Below, one piece after another: positions 18,370-26,157 of a stretch of 64,000 nt of DNA (within the stretch, counting starts at the first letter, position 1; the number at the start of each line of letters is the position of its first letter). The position numbers and the translations under genes are program-made. Under the pieces are notes generated by a model that did no database searches, was not told the DNA's origin, and saw only the letters and a list, made by a program, of their open reading frames with translations. The stretch is from Gordonia lacunae (GTDB lineage Bacteria; Actinomycetota; Actinomycetes; Mycobacteriales; Mycobacteriaceae), in contig NZ_NGFO01000009.1 in the NCBI RefSeq assembly GCF_002149015.1, forward strand, positions 62,050 to 126,049. The letters run 5' to 3'.

Positions 18370-18472
18370 TGTCTTTCACTACCTTTCGATGAGATTATTG
18401 CCCTGCTCCCGGAAGAGCGAGCTCGCGGCCCACCCCCACTCCCCAATCCGAAAGAGCCACACACCCACTGGT

Positions 18473-18620
18473 CCCTGAGGTGCGAGGAGCGCAAGCGACG
18501 AGCCTCGAAGGGCCTGGTGAGACGCCTTGCGAGACCCTTCGTGGCTCGCTTCGCTCGCACCTCAGGGAGCAGAACAGACGCGCCCTCCGCAAGCTCCGGG
18601 CGCTCCTCAGGGATCAGGGG
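18473..18620. repeat. Dispersed palindromic intergenic element
   Basis: A complex palindromic repeat fills most of the 265-base gap before the thiolase gene. CCCTGAGGTGCGAG (18473-18486) pairs perfectly with CTCGCACCTCAGGG (18554-18567). Inner segments (cgagcctcgaaggg and cccttcgtggctcg) are also complementary apart from one bulged base. A following segment (about 18583-18620) matches 32332-32370 with only about two differences, so the same family occurs at both places. Confidence 0.75.
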
Positions 18621-18634
18621 CCGAGGGTGCGCGG

Positions 18635-19768
18635 TCAGAGCAGTTCGAGAATGGTGGTGTTGGCCATGCCGCCGGCTTCGCACATCGACTGCAACCCGTA
18701 TCGGATGCCGTTGTCGCGCATGTGGTGGACGAGCCTCGTCATGAGGATCGCCCCCGACCCGCCGAGGGGGTGGCCGACGGCGATCGCGCCGCCGAGCGGG
18801 TTGAGACGCTCGATGTCGGCGCCGGTCTCGGCCTGCCAGGCCAGGGGAACGGGGGCGAACGCCTCGTTGATCTCGAAGGCCCCGATGTCGTCGATCGACA
18901 GCCCAGAGCGCTTGAGCGCCTTCGCCGTGGCCGGGATCGGTCCGGTCAGCATGATCACCGGGTCGTCGGCGGCGACGACCGCGGTGTGGATTCGGGCGAT
19001 CGGCGTGAGACCGTGCGACTTCGCGGTCTCGGCCGACATGATCAGCAGCGCACCCGATCCGTCGGAGATCTGCGAGGAGTTGCCGGCGTGGATGACGCCG
19101 TCCTCGTTGAAGGCCGGCTTGAGCTTGGCGAGCGACTCGAGGGTGCCGCCGCGCCGGATTCCCTCGTCGCCCTCGAGCACTCCCGGGATCGGGGCCAGCT
19201 GGGCGTCGAAGGCGCCCCGGTCGGCCGCTTGCGCGGCGAGCTCGTGCGACCGCAACGAGTACTCGTCGAGACGGGTGCGGTCCAAGCCCCATTTCGCGGC
19301 GACCATCTCGGCGCCGATCCCCTGGCTGAACTTGTCGACGCCGTAACGATCGAGGACCGTGGGCGGCTGGTGCTCGCCGTTCGGTGCGGCGCTGCCCATC
19401 GGGACCCGGCTCATCGACTCGACACCGCCGGCGATGACGACATCCTGCTGACCGGACACGACCGCCGCGGCCGCCATGCTGACCGCCTGCTGGCTCGACC
19501 CACAGGCTCGAGTCACGGTGGTTCCGGGGACACTTTCGGGCCATCCGGCGGCGAGCACCGCCGTCCGCGCCACATTGCCCGCCTGCTCGGCGGCCTGGCT
19601 GACGCAGCCCCACACGACGTCGTCGACGACGACCGGGTCGATGCCGGTCCGCTCGACGAGCGCCTCGAGGACGTGGGCGGACAGGTCGGCGGGATGGATA
19701 CCGGACAGGGCGCCGCGGCGGCGGCCGATGGGCGCGCGGACCGCGTCGACGATCACTGCATCACGCAT
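18635..19768 (-). CDS. Acetyl-CoA acyltransferase (thiolase, FadA5-like)
   Basis: A 377-residue thiolase with nucleophile Cys89 in TRACGSSQQA, His333 in GHPLGGSG and Cys363 in MCEAGGMANT. The CGSSQQA form of the active-site loop is the version seen in actinobacterial steroid/branched-side-chain thiolases (FadA5 group), unlike the CGSGLQA of the thiolase at 12.4 kb. This suggests the two thiolases take different chain types or lengths. It is read leftward and follows the MFS transporter gene on the same strand after a 161-base gap. Confidence 0.92.
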   Translation of the reverse strand: MRDAVIVDAVRAPIGRRRGALSGIHPADLSAHVLEALVERTGIDPVVVDDVVWGCVSQAAEQAGNVARTAVLAAGWPESVPGTTVTRACGSSQQAVSMAAAAVVSGQQDVVIAGGVESMSRVPMGSAAPNGEHQPPTVLDRYGVDKFSQGIGAEMVAAKWGLDRTRLDEYSLRSHELAAQAADRGAFDAQLAPIPGVLEGDEGIRRGGTLESLAKLKPAFNEDGVIHAGNSSQISDGSGALLIMSAETAKSHGLTPIARIHTAVVAADDPVIMLTGPIPATAKALKRSGLSIDDIGAFEINEAFAPVPLAWQAETGADIERLNPLGGAIAVGHPLGGSGAILMTRLVHHMRDNGIRYGLQSMCEAGGMANTTILELL

Positions 19769-19929
19769 GGGGACTCCTCGATGTCAGGGCAAGGGATGAA
19801 GTTGTGTCCGACGTGCACGACGCCGGCGGACGCCGATCGCCCGTTGTGACGAGCCGACCACCGGGGCGCTTGGCAGACAAGTCGATTCACACTCACAGTC
19901 GATGAGGCCCTGCCTATGGGACGCGCGCA

Positions 19930-21279
19930 TCACGGTGTGGCGCCTTCGACGGCCGGCGCGTGCGGACGCAGCCGAGCCCGATCACGCTCGGGATCGGCGA
20001 AGACCAGAGCGAGTACCGCGCACACGGCGGCGACGATCCCGAGCACCTGGAACGCGGTGGCGTAGCCCTCGGCCGGGGTGGCGGCCGCGTCGACGATGAC
20101 GCCCGTCGCGTACGGCGCGACGAGACCGCCGATCGCCATGATCGCCAGGAAGACACCCAGCGTGCCCGCGGTCTGCCGGGGCGGGCAGATCTCGGCGACC
20201 GCCGCGTTGAACAGCGGGAACACCGTCGCCGCGAAGCCATAACCGATCGACAGGATCGCGACCGCGACGATCGGGGTGCCGACCGAGGGCAGCAGGAACA
20301 GCAGGACCCCGGAGACGAGGACCCCAACCGACGGCACGACGATACGCAGCATCCGCGAGGTCGCCCCCTTCGAGATCATCCGGTCACTCGTGATCGAACT
20401 CAGCACCATCAGGACCAGGCCGACGATCGAGGGGAACGCGAACATCGACCCGGACTGCAGACGGCTGTAGCCCAGCCCCTCTTCGAAGTACGACGGCAGC
20501 CACGTCAGCACGACACTGACCAGCGCGTAGACGCTCATCACCACGAGCGCGCCGGTGACGAAGGTGCGCGAGCGGAAGATCGAGATCCACGGCGTGGCCG
20601 GTTCGGTGTCGGCGCTCGCGGCGGGCGAGTCGTTCGACGCCTTCCCGCTCGCGATGTACGGGCCGTTGCGCCAGGTCGACAGCCAGACGACACACCAGAC
20701 GAGGCCACCGGCGGCGAGGGAGATCAGTGCCCAACGCCACCCGAAGCCCACCGTGATCACGGCGAGCAGCGGAGCGATCGCGATCTTCGAGATCGACGCG
20801 GCGCCGGCGAGGAGAGCACCGGGCAGGGCGCGCCGGGCCGGCGGATGCCAGGAGTAGGCCGCCGTGTGCAGGAGCGCCGAACTCGGACCTTCGGCGAGAC
20901 CGAGGAACAACCGGCTGAGGATGAGGACCGCGAAGGACGCCACCACGACCATGGGGAGCATCGCCGCGGCCCAGCACAGGGCCAACAGGACCAGGGACCA
21001 GCGCAGGGTCATCCAGCGGTTGAGCAGTCCCGCGAAGAACCCGCCGATCGTGAACGTCAGGAAGAACAGGCTGCCGACGAGACCGATCTGGGACGAACTC
21101 AGGCCCAGCTCTTCGCGGAGCGGTTGAGCGATGATGCCCAGCACCGCTTTGTCGGCGTAGTTGATCACGTACAGGCTCACCAGCAGCGCCGTGAGACCCC
21201 AAGCGCCGGTGCGGGATTCGCCGCGCGGTCCGAGGCCTCGCCGCGTCGGGCTCGCCTCGGGGTCGGTGGTGACCGTCAT
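19930..21279 (-). CDS. MFS transporter (anion:cation symporter-like)
   Basis: A 449-residue major facilitator protein with about 12 hydrophobic segments and a central cytoplasmic loop near residues 210-235. Segment 1 contains the N-YADKA stretch (LYVINYADKAVLG) characteristic of the ACS family, which imports carboxylates and aromatic acids with protons. The ATG at 21279 has gaggtaactcc just upstream. Sitting between thiolase and acyl-CoA dehydrogenase genes, it is the probable importer of the acid degraded by this island; the identity of the acid is unknown. Confidence 0.88.
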   Translation of the reverse strand: MTVTTDPEASPTRRGLGPRGESRTGAWGLTALLVSLYVINYADKAVLGIIAQPLREELGLSSSQIGLVGSLFFLTFTIGGFFAGLLNRWMTLRWSLVLLALCWAAAMLPMVVVASFAVLILSRLFLGLAEGPSSALLHTAAYSWHPPARRALPGALLAGAASISKIAIAPLLAVITVGFGWRWALISLAAGGLVWCVVWLSTWRNGPYIASGKASNDSPAASADTEPATPWISIFRSRTFVTGALVVMSVYALVSVVLTWLPSYFEEGLGYSRLQSGSMFAFPSIVGLVLMVLSSITSDRMISKGATSRMLRIVVPSVGVLVSGVLLFLLPSVGTPIVAVAILSIGYGFAATVFPLFNAAVAEICPPRQTAGTLGVFLAIMAIGGLVAPYATGVIVDAAATPAEGYATAFQVLGIVAAVCAVLALVFADPERDRARLRPHAPAVEGATP

Positions 21280-21676
21280 GGAGTTACCTCTTCCAGGGGA
21301 GTGATCTGGGTTTCGATGTGTGCCATACGTGTCCTGGCTCACATCTCCCCCGAATGAAACCGCGACCGCTCTGATGTGACAACGTTTGCTCGGCGAACGA
21401 TCTGACTGTCACTGCCTATGTGTCCAGCACACAGCGGTATGAGCCCGGGGTCATCGGCAATCGCTATCAGGGCGATAGGCGTCGGTCTTCCCTGCCCGCG
21501 GCTCGCAATCGCCCCGGGCCATTGGCTTGCGCTATCGCTCCCTTAGTTCACCGCGACTACTTCGGCGGGTTCGACGCGTGCATGCTGTGAGACGGACCGT
21601 ATGCGGAGTCGCACACTCCCATCGCCACCGATGGTGCGTTCGCACCCCGACCGACTTTCGGAGACAAGCCACCACC
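21280..21676. promoter_or_regulatory. Divergent promoter region with candidate operators
   Basis: A 397-base gap between the leftward transporter and rightward acyl-CoA dehydrogenase genes. Visible dyads are CGTTTGC/GCGAACG (21383-21389 and 21393-21399, one mismatch), TGTGT-N5-ACACA (21419-21433, a LysR-like spacing) and CTATC-N5-GATAG (21464-21478). No unambiguous -35/-10 pair was found. The dyads are reasonable targets for the two LysR proteins at 10.5-12.3 kb, but that is inference. Confidence 0.4.
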
Positions 21677-22873
21677 ATGACCCGCCTCGCGCAGACCCTG
21701 GGCCTCACCGAGATCCAGACGGAGATCCTGGCCAACGTCCGCTCGTTCGTCGACAAGCAGATCATCCCCACCGCGCAGGAGCTGGAGCACGCCGACGAGT
21801 ATCCGCAGGCCATCGTCGACGGCATGGCCGAGATGGGCCTGTTCGGGCTGATGATCCCCGAGGAGTACGGCGGGCTGGGCGAGTCGCTGCTCACCTATGC
21901 GCTGTGCGTCGAAGAACTCGCACGCGGATGGATGAGCGTGTCGGGGGTGATCAACACCCATTTCATCGTGGCGTACATGATCCGTCAGCACGGGACCGAC
22001 GAGCAGAAGCAACGGTTCCTGCCCCGCATGGCGACCGGCGAGGTCCGGGGCGCGTTCTCGATGTCCGAACCGGAACTCGGGTCGGACGTGGCGGCGATCA
22101 AGACCACCGCGAAGCGGGACGGAGCCGACGCATTCGTCATCAGCGGGCAGAAGATGTGGCTGACCAACGGCGGGTCGTCGACTCTTGTTGCCGCTCTTGT
22201 CCGTACCGACGAGGGCAGCGAGCGGCCGCACAAGAACCTCACGACCTTCCTGGTGGAGAAACCCGCCGGATTCGGCGAGGTGCTGCCCGGCCTGACGATC
22301 CCGCGCAAGCTGGACAAGATGGGCTACAAGGGCATCGACACCACCGAGCTGATCTTCGACGGTTATCGTGCGCACGCCACCGACATCCTCGGCGGCCGGC
22401 CGGGCCGCGGTTTCGCGCACATGATGGACGGCGTCGAGGTCGGCCGGGTCAATGTGTCGGCGCGCGCGTGCGGAATCGCCCAGCGCGCATTCGAACTCGG
22501 CGTGAGATACGCCCAGCAGCGGTCCACCTTCGGCAAACCCATTGCCGAGCACCAGGCCATCGCGTTCGCACTGGCCGAGATGGCGACGAAAGTCGAGGCC
22601 GCACACCTGATGATGGTGAACGCGGCACGGTTGAAGGACTCCGGCGAGCGCAATGACGTGGCCGCCGGGATGGCCAAGTACCTGTGCAGCGAGTACTGCG
22701 CCGAGGTCACCCAGGCCAGCTTCCGAATCCACGGCGGCTACGGCTATTCGAAGGAGTTCGAGATCGAGCGGCTGATGCGCGACGCACCCTTCCTGCTGAT
22801 CGGCGAGGGCACCAGCGAGATCCAGAAACAGATCATCTCCAAGGGACTCCTGCGCGACTATCAGGAGCGATGA
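21677..22873 (+). CDS. Acyl-CoA dehydrogenase
   Basis: A 398-residue acyl-CoA dehydrogenase. Signatures are MSEPELGSDVAAIKT (where the family usually has TEPxxGSD), KMWLTNGGSS and IHGGYGYSKEF. The base is Glu377 in IGEGTSEIQK, in the medium-chain-type position but preceded by Gly rather than Tyr. The ATG at 21677 begins MTRLAQT. The second dehydrogenase gene follows after 57 bases on the same strand, so the two are probably co-transcribed and may form a heteromer or act on successive substrates. Confidence 0.93.
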   Translation: MTRLAQTLGLTEIQTEILANVRSFVDKQIIPTAQELEHADEYPQAIVDGMAEMGLFGLMIPEEYGGLGESLLTYALCVEELARGWMSVSGVINTHFIVAYMIRQHGTDEQKQRFLPRMATGEVRGAFSMSEPELGSDVAAIKTTAKRDGADAFVISGQKMWLTNGGSSTLVAALVRTDEGSERPHKNLTTFLVEKPAGFGEVLPGLTIPRKLDKMGYKGIDTTELIFDGYRAHATDILGGRPGRGFAHMMDGVEVGRVNVSARACGIAQRAFELGVRYAQQRSTFGKPIAEHQAIAFALAEMATKVEAAHLMMVNAARLKDSGERNDVAAGMAKYLCSEYCAEVTQASFRIHGGYGYSKEFEIERLMRDAPFLLIGEGTSEIQKQIISKGLLRDYQER

Positions 22874-22930
22874 CCCCGCCGAGTCGAACGTCGTCAGAAC
22901 CGTCCGCCCACAACAGTTTCGAGGGACCAC

Positions 22931-24088
22931 ATGCAGCGCCGCATCTTCACCGAGGACCACGAGTCGTTCCGCAAGACCATCCGTGACTTCATTGCCAAGG
23001 AGGTCGCGCCCGTCTATCACGACTGGGAGAAGCAGGGTCATCCGCCGCGAGAGTTCTACAACCGGTTGGGCGAACTCGGCGTCCTGGGCATCGAGGCTCC
23101 CGAGGAGTACGGGGGCGGCGGTGTCTCCGACTTCACCTACTCGATGGTGATCGCCGAGGAGACCTCGGCCGCGGGTGTCACCTTCGGCAGCTACTCGGTG
23201 CACTCCAACCTGATCCTCCCCTACCTCGTCGAGTACGCCACCGACGAGCAGAAGCAGCGGTGGCTGCCCGGCTTCTGTTCCGGTGAACTCATGTTCGCGA
23301 TCGCGATGACCGAACCCGGCACCGGCTCGGACCTCGCCAACATCTCGACCACCGCCAAGCTGTCCGAGGACGGGTCGCACTACATACTCGACGGCGCGAA
23401 GACGTTCATCACGGGCGGCGCGCTCGCCGATCGGATCCTGGTGGTCGCCCGGACCGCCGCCTTCGACGAGTCGAACCGGCGTGCGGGACTGTCGATCCTG
23501 GTCGTCGACACGACGTCCGAGGGCTTCGCCGTGGGTCGCAAGATCGAGAAGATCGGACTCAAGGCCTCCGATACCGCGGAGCTGTCGTTCAGCTCGGTCC
23601 GGGTTCCCGTGGCGAATCGGCTCGGCGAGGAGGGCGCCGGTTTCTCGTACCTGGCGCACAACCTGGCGCAGGAACGGCTCACCATCGCCATCGGGGCGTC
23701 GGCCACGGCGGCCGCCGCCGTCCAGCATGCGATCGCCTACACCAAGGAGCGCGACGTCTTCGGCAAACCCGTTGCCGCCTTCCAGAACACCAAGTTCGTG
23801 CTCGCCGAGTGCTCCGCCGAGGTGGAGGCCATCCGGCAATTCGTCGACCGGGCACTCGAACTCCACAACGAGGGCGAGCTCACCGTCCCGGACGCGGCCC
23901 GCGCGAAGCTGTTCGCCACCGAGACCGCCGGCAAGGTCATAGACAAGTGCCTGCAATTGCACGGCGGGTACGGCTACGTCCTCGAGTACCCCATCGCCAG
24001 GTTGTACGCCGACACCCGCGTCACCCGCATCTACGGCGGGACCAGCGAGGTCATGAAGACGATCATCGCCAAGGACCTCGGCCTGTAG
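22931..24088 (+). CDS. Acyl-CoA dehydrogenase (long-chain/isovaleryl-type active site)
   Basis: A 385-residue acyl-CoA dehydrogenase. The usual C-terminal glutamate is replaced by Gly (IYGGTSEVMK), as in long-chain and isovaleryl-CoA dehydrogenases. In those enzymes the base sits in helix G, and here Glu248 in LAQERLTIAI occupies that place. Other signatures are MTEPGTGSDLAN and LHGGYGYVLEYP. The protein should therefore be active with branched or long acyl chains and is not a dead paralogue of its neighbour. The ATG has gaggga upstream. It ends just before a hairpin facing the AbiEi/DUF559 pseudogene. Confidence 0.93.
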   Translation: MQRRIFTEDHESFRKTIRDFIAKEVAPVYHDWEKQGHPPREFYNRLGELGVLGIEAPEEYGGGGVSDFTYSMVIAEETSAAGVTFGSYSVHSNLILPYLVEYATDEQKQRWLPGFCSGELMFAIAMTEPGTGSDLANISTTAKLSEDGSHYILDGAKTFITGGALADRILVVARTAAFDESNRRAGLSILVVDTTSEGFAVGRKIEKIGLKASDTAELSFSSVRVPVANRLGEEGAGFSYLAHNLAQERLTIAIGASATAAAAVQHAIAYTKERDVFGKPVAAFQNTKFVLAECSAEVEAIRQFVDRALELHNEGELTVPDAARAKLFATETAGKVIDKCLQLHGGYGYVLEYPIARLYADTRVTRIYGGTSEVMKTIIAKDLGL

Positions 24089-24097
24089 GTCGCGCAG

Positions 24098-24139
24098 AGT
24101 GCGGGATTCGTCCCGGTTTCGGAGTACGAATCCCGCACT
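24098..24139. repeat. Hairpin element, left copy (also likely terminator)
   Basis: AGTGCGGGATTCGT (24098-24111) pairs perfectly with ACGAATCCCGCACT (24126-24139). It lies between the convergent acyl-CoA dehydrogenase and AbiEi/DUF559 genes, so it can terminate both. A close relative occurs at 25062-25110 on the other side of the AbiEi/DUF559 gene. Confidence 0.8.
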
Positions 24140-24152
24140 GTGTGGCGCAGAC

Positions 24153-25018
24153 TCAGCCGATCGCCCGGCGCACCTGCACCGCAACGCATCCCGGACGTTC
24201 CACCAGGTCGGGCCAGGTGAAATTGAGCACCGTCCACCCCAGGGCGATGAGCGTGTTGCGGCGTGTGCGGTCATGCTGGAAAGCTTCGGCATCGCGGTGG
24301 TGAGCCATGCCGTCGATCTCGACCGCCAGTTTCTTCCCGACAAACGCGAAGTCGATCTCGTAACCGGACACCGGGTGATTTGCGACCCAGCCTGCTATCT
24401 CGTACTCGCCGAACAATTTCACCGTGAGCCGCTCGGCCGCCGACCGGGCGCCCGAGCCGACGAGGACGAGCATCTTCGCCATCTCGGTCGCACCGCGACA
24501 TCGTCGTCTGCGCTGATACGTCTCGATGAGGGCGTCGACCGTCACCTTCTCGTTCTGAAGAGCCCGGTCGAGCACGTCCATCTTTCCTTCGATGGCTCCC
24601 TCGAGGACGGACAACGGTACCGCGGTGACCTTGAGTCCCTTCACGACCACGACGTCGGCCTTGTCGAGAGTGCGCCGAACGACCACCGTCCCCTTCACCG
24701 GCGAACCGTGCCAGCTCCGGGGAGCGGTGACGGTGATCGTCGTCGGTTGCTTGGTCACGAGCCCGTGCCACCATGCGGCCGCAAGTCCGGAGAGGACGGC
24801 ATCCCCGAGACCTGCAGTGCCGCCAGACGGGTCCGGGTTCGCGCTGTGACCGGGTGATCAGCCAGCCGATAGACGCCGGAACTCGCACGAACCCACTCAC
24901 CGGAGTTCACCCGCCGTCCGACCGAGGCACGACTGAGACCGTGCTCGCGGGCCTCCGCCGCGGTGATCACACCGTCGCGGGCGAGCGCGAGTCTCCGCAA
25001 CGCAGGTGCAGTGGACAT
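24153..25018 (-). pseudogene. AbiEi-domain/DUF559 (Vsr-like nuclease fold) protein, frameshifted
   Basis: The N-terminal part (from ATG at 25018) reads LRRLALARDGVITAAEAREH, an AbiEi-antitoxin-like winged helix, and runs to about 24807. The C-terminal part continues in another frame with AWWHGLVTKQPTTITV and ends at 24153. The reading frame is lost at a run of four G (plus-strand 24803-24806); one extra base restores a protein of about 288 residues. The C-terminal DUF559 domain keeps PD-(D/E)xK-like residues: Asp in YEIDFAF and Glu-x-Asp in AVEIDGMAHH. The C-terminal half is open from a GTG at 24758 and could still be translated. A deleted paralogue lies at 2.1 kb. Loss may be real or a base-calling error. 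Confidence 0.8.
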
Positions 25019-25061
25019 GCAGTTGTCGACGCATCCCGTTCCGCTCCGGTTCCACTCCCCG

Positions 25062-25110
25062 GCAGAGTGCGGGATTCGTATCGCTTTCCAGTACGAACCC
25101 CGCACTCTGC
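25062..25110. repeat. Hairpin element, right copy
   Basis: GCAGAGTGCGGGATTCGTA (25062-25080) pairs with TACGAACCCCGCACTCTGC (25092-25110) with one mismatch and an 11-base loop. The arm is the same sequence as the copy at 24098-24139 (gcagagtgcgggattcgt). This copy is upstream of both flanking genes, so it is not simply a terminator. Confidence 0.78.
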
Positions 25111-25243
25111 GGACACGCTTCGGTAACGGGCGACCGACGCGCACCGACAACCCTGGAGAACGCTCAGTCCGCTCCGGTTTCCCGTCCGCCGGTCGTGCCT
25201 TAAGATTCCCTGAGCAATCGGCGGGTAGCGGAAGTGGTGTGCG

Positions 25244-26125
25244 GTGGTGGGGTTTGTCCGGGGCGGGGTCCAGGTGTTGGCGACGGTGTTGGTCACCGCA
25301 TTCGTCGTGTCGCTGATGGCGGCGGTGGCCGCGCCCGCGCACGCGGCCCCGGGCCGCTACACCGGCGGCACCTACGTGGCGCTCGGTGATTCCCGGGCGT
25401 CCGGGAGCTTCTACACTCCGACCCCCGCGTACTTCGCGGGTTGCAAGCGGTCGGCGTTCAACTACCCGACCCTCGTGGCCGGGGCGACCCTGCCGCGCCG
25501 CTTCATCGACGCCTCGTGCGCGGGCGCCCAGGCGACACACCTGTACCAGTCCCCGCAGCACACCAGCGGTGGCATCAAACCGATCCAGCTGCACCTGGTC
25601 CCCCGTGATGCGCAACTGATCACCGTGAGCATCGGCGGCAACGACATGCGGTGGAACGCGATCCTGAACCAGTGCCGGACCCCGGCGTTCACCGACCGGC
25701 GCTGCCGCGACAACCGCGCGCTCGAGAACGAGGTCCGCCGGCGGATCGACCTGATGGAGAACCGGGTGACGCCGGCGCTGCGTGCGATCCGCACGAAGGC
25801 GCCGAACGCCCAGATCATCGTCGTCGGGCTGGGTGGTTTCATCGGCTTCACCGGGTGCTGGCCGCTCGTACCGCTCAGCGACCCCGACGCCCGGTGGATG
25901 CGCGAGGTGTTCAACCGGGCCAACGGCGCGCTCTGGCGGGCGTCGAGCAAGGTCGGCAGCACCTTCATCGACGCCAACCGGCGGTCGGCGGGCCATGATG
26001 CGTGCAACCTGATCAACCCCTGGTACGAGAGCTCGCTGTCGAATCGCATCGCGCTGCCCTTCCACGTCAACCAGGCCGGCGCCGTCGCCTTCGCAGCCAT
26101 GATCAACGGGGCCATCCGCCGTTAG
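25244..26125 (+). CDS. Secreted SGNH/GDSL-type hydrolase (lipase/esterase)
   Basis: A 293-residue exported protein. A Sec signal peptide (hydrophobic TVLVTAFVVSLMAAVAAP, cleavage near AHAA-PG) precedes an SGNH hydrolase domain. Block I is ALGDSRASG with the nucleophile Ser, block III is SIGGNDMRW, and the catalytic His lies in PFHVNQAG. Several Cys in the mature part suggest disulfides outside the membrane. The fold resembles actinobacterial SGNH lipases acting on lipid esters. The GTG at 25244 is used; the following GTG is also possible. Confidence 0.88.
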   Translation: MVGFVRGGVQVLATVLVTAFVVSLMAAVAAPAHAAPGRYTGGTYVALGDSRASGSFYTPTPAYFAGCKRSAFNYPTLVAGATLPRRFIDASCAGAQATHLYQSPQHTSGGIKPIQLHLVPRDAQLITVSIGGNDMRWNAILNQCRTPAFTDRRCRDNRALENEVRRRIDLMENRVTPALRAIRTKAPNAQIIVVGLGGFIGFTGCWPLVPLSDPDARWMREVFNRANGALWRASSKVGSTFIDANRRSAGHDACNLINPWYESSLSNRIALPFHVNQAGAVAFAAMINGAIRR

Positions 26126-26157
26126 CCCGGCACCGGCCACCCACTAGCGTTTGTCGG

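Noticed and set aside
21557..24343. 928-residue minus-strand reading frame opposite the two acyl-CoA dehydrogenases
   Set aside because: It is antisense to two clearly real genes, has Gly/Asp/Arg-rich composition and no recognisable domain; a by-product of high GC content.
24098..25110. Insertion sequence with terminal inverted repeats
   Set aside because: Each flanking element is itself a palindrome, no transposase motif exists between them and no target duplication was seen.
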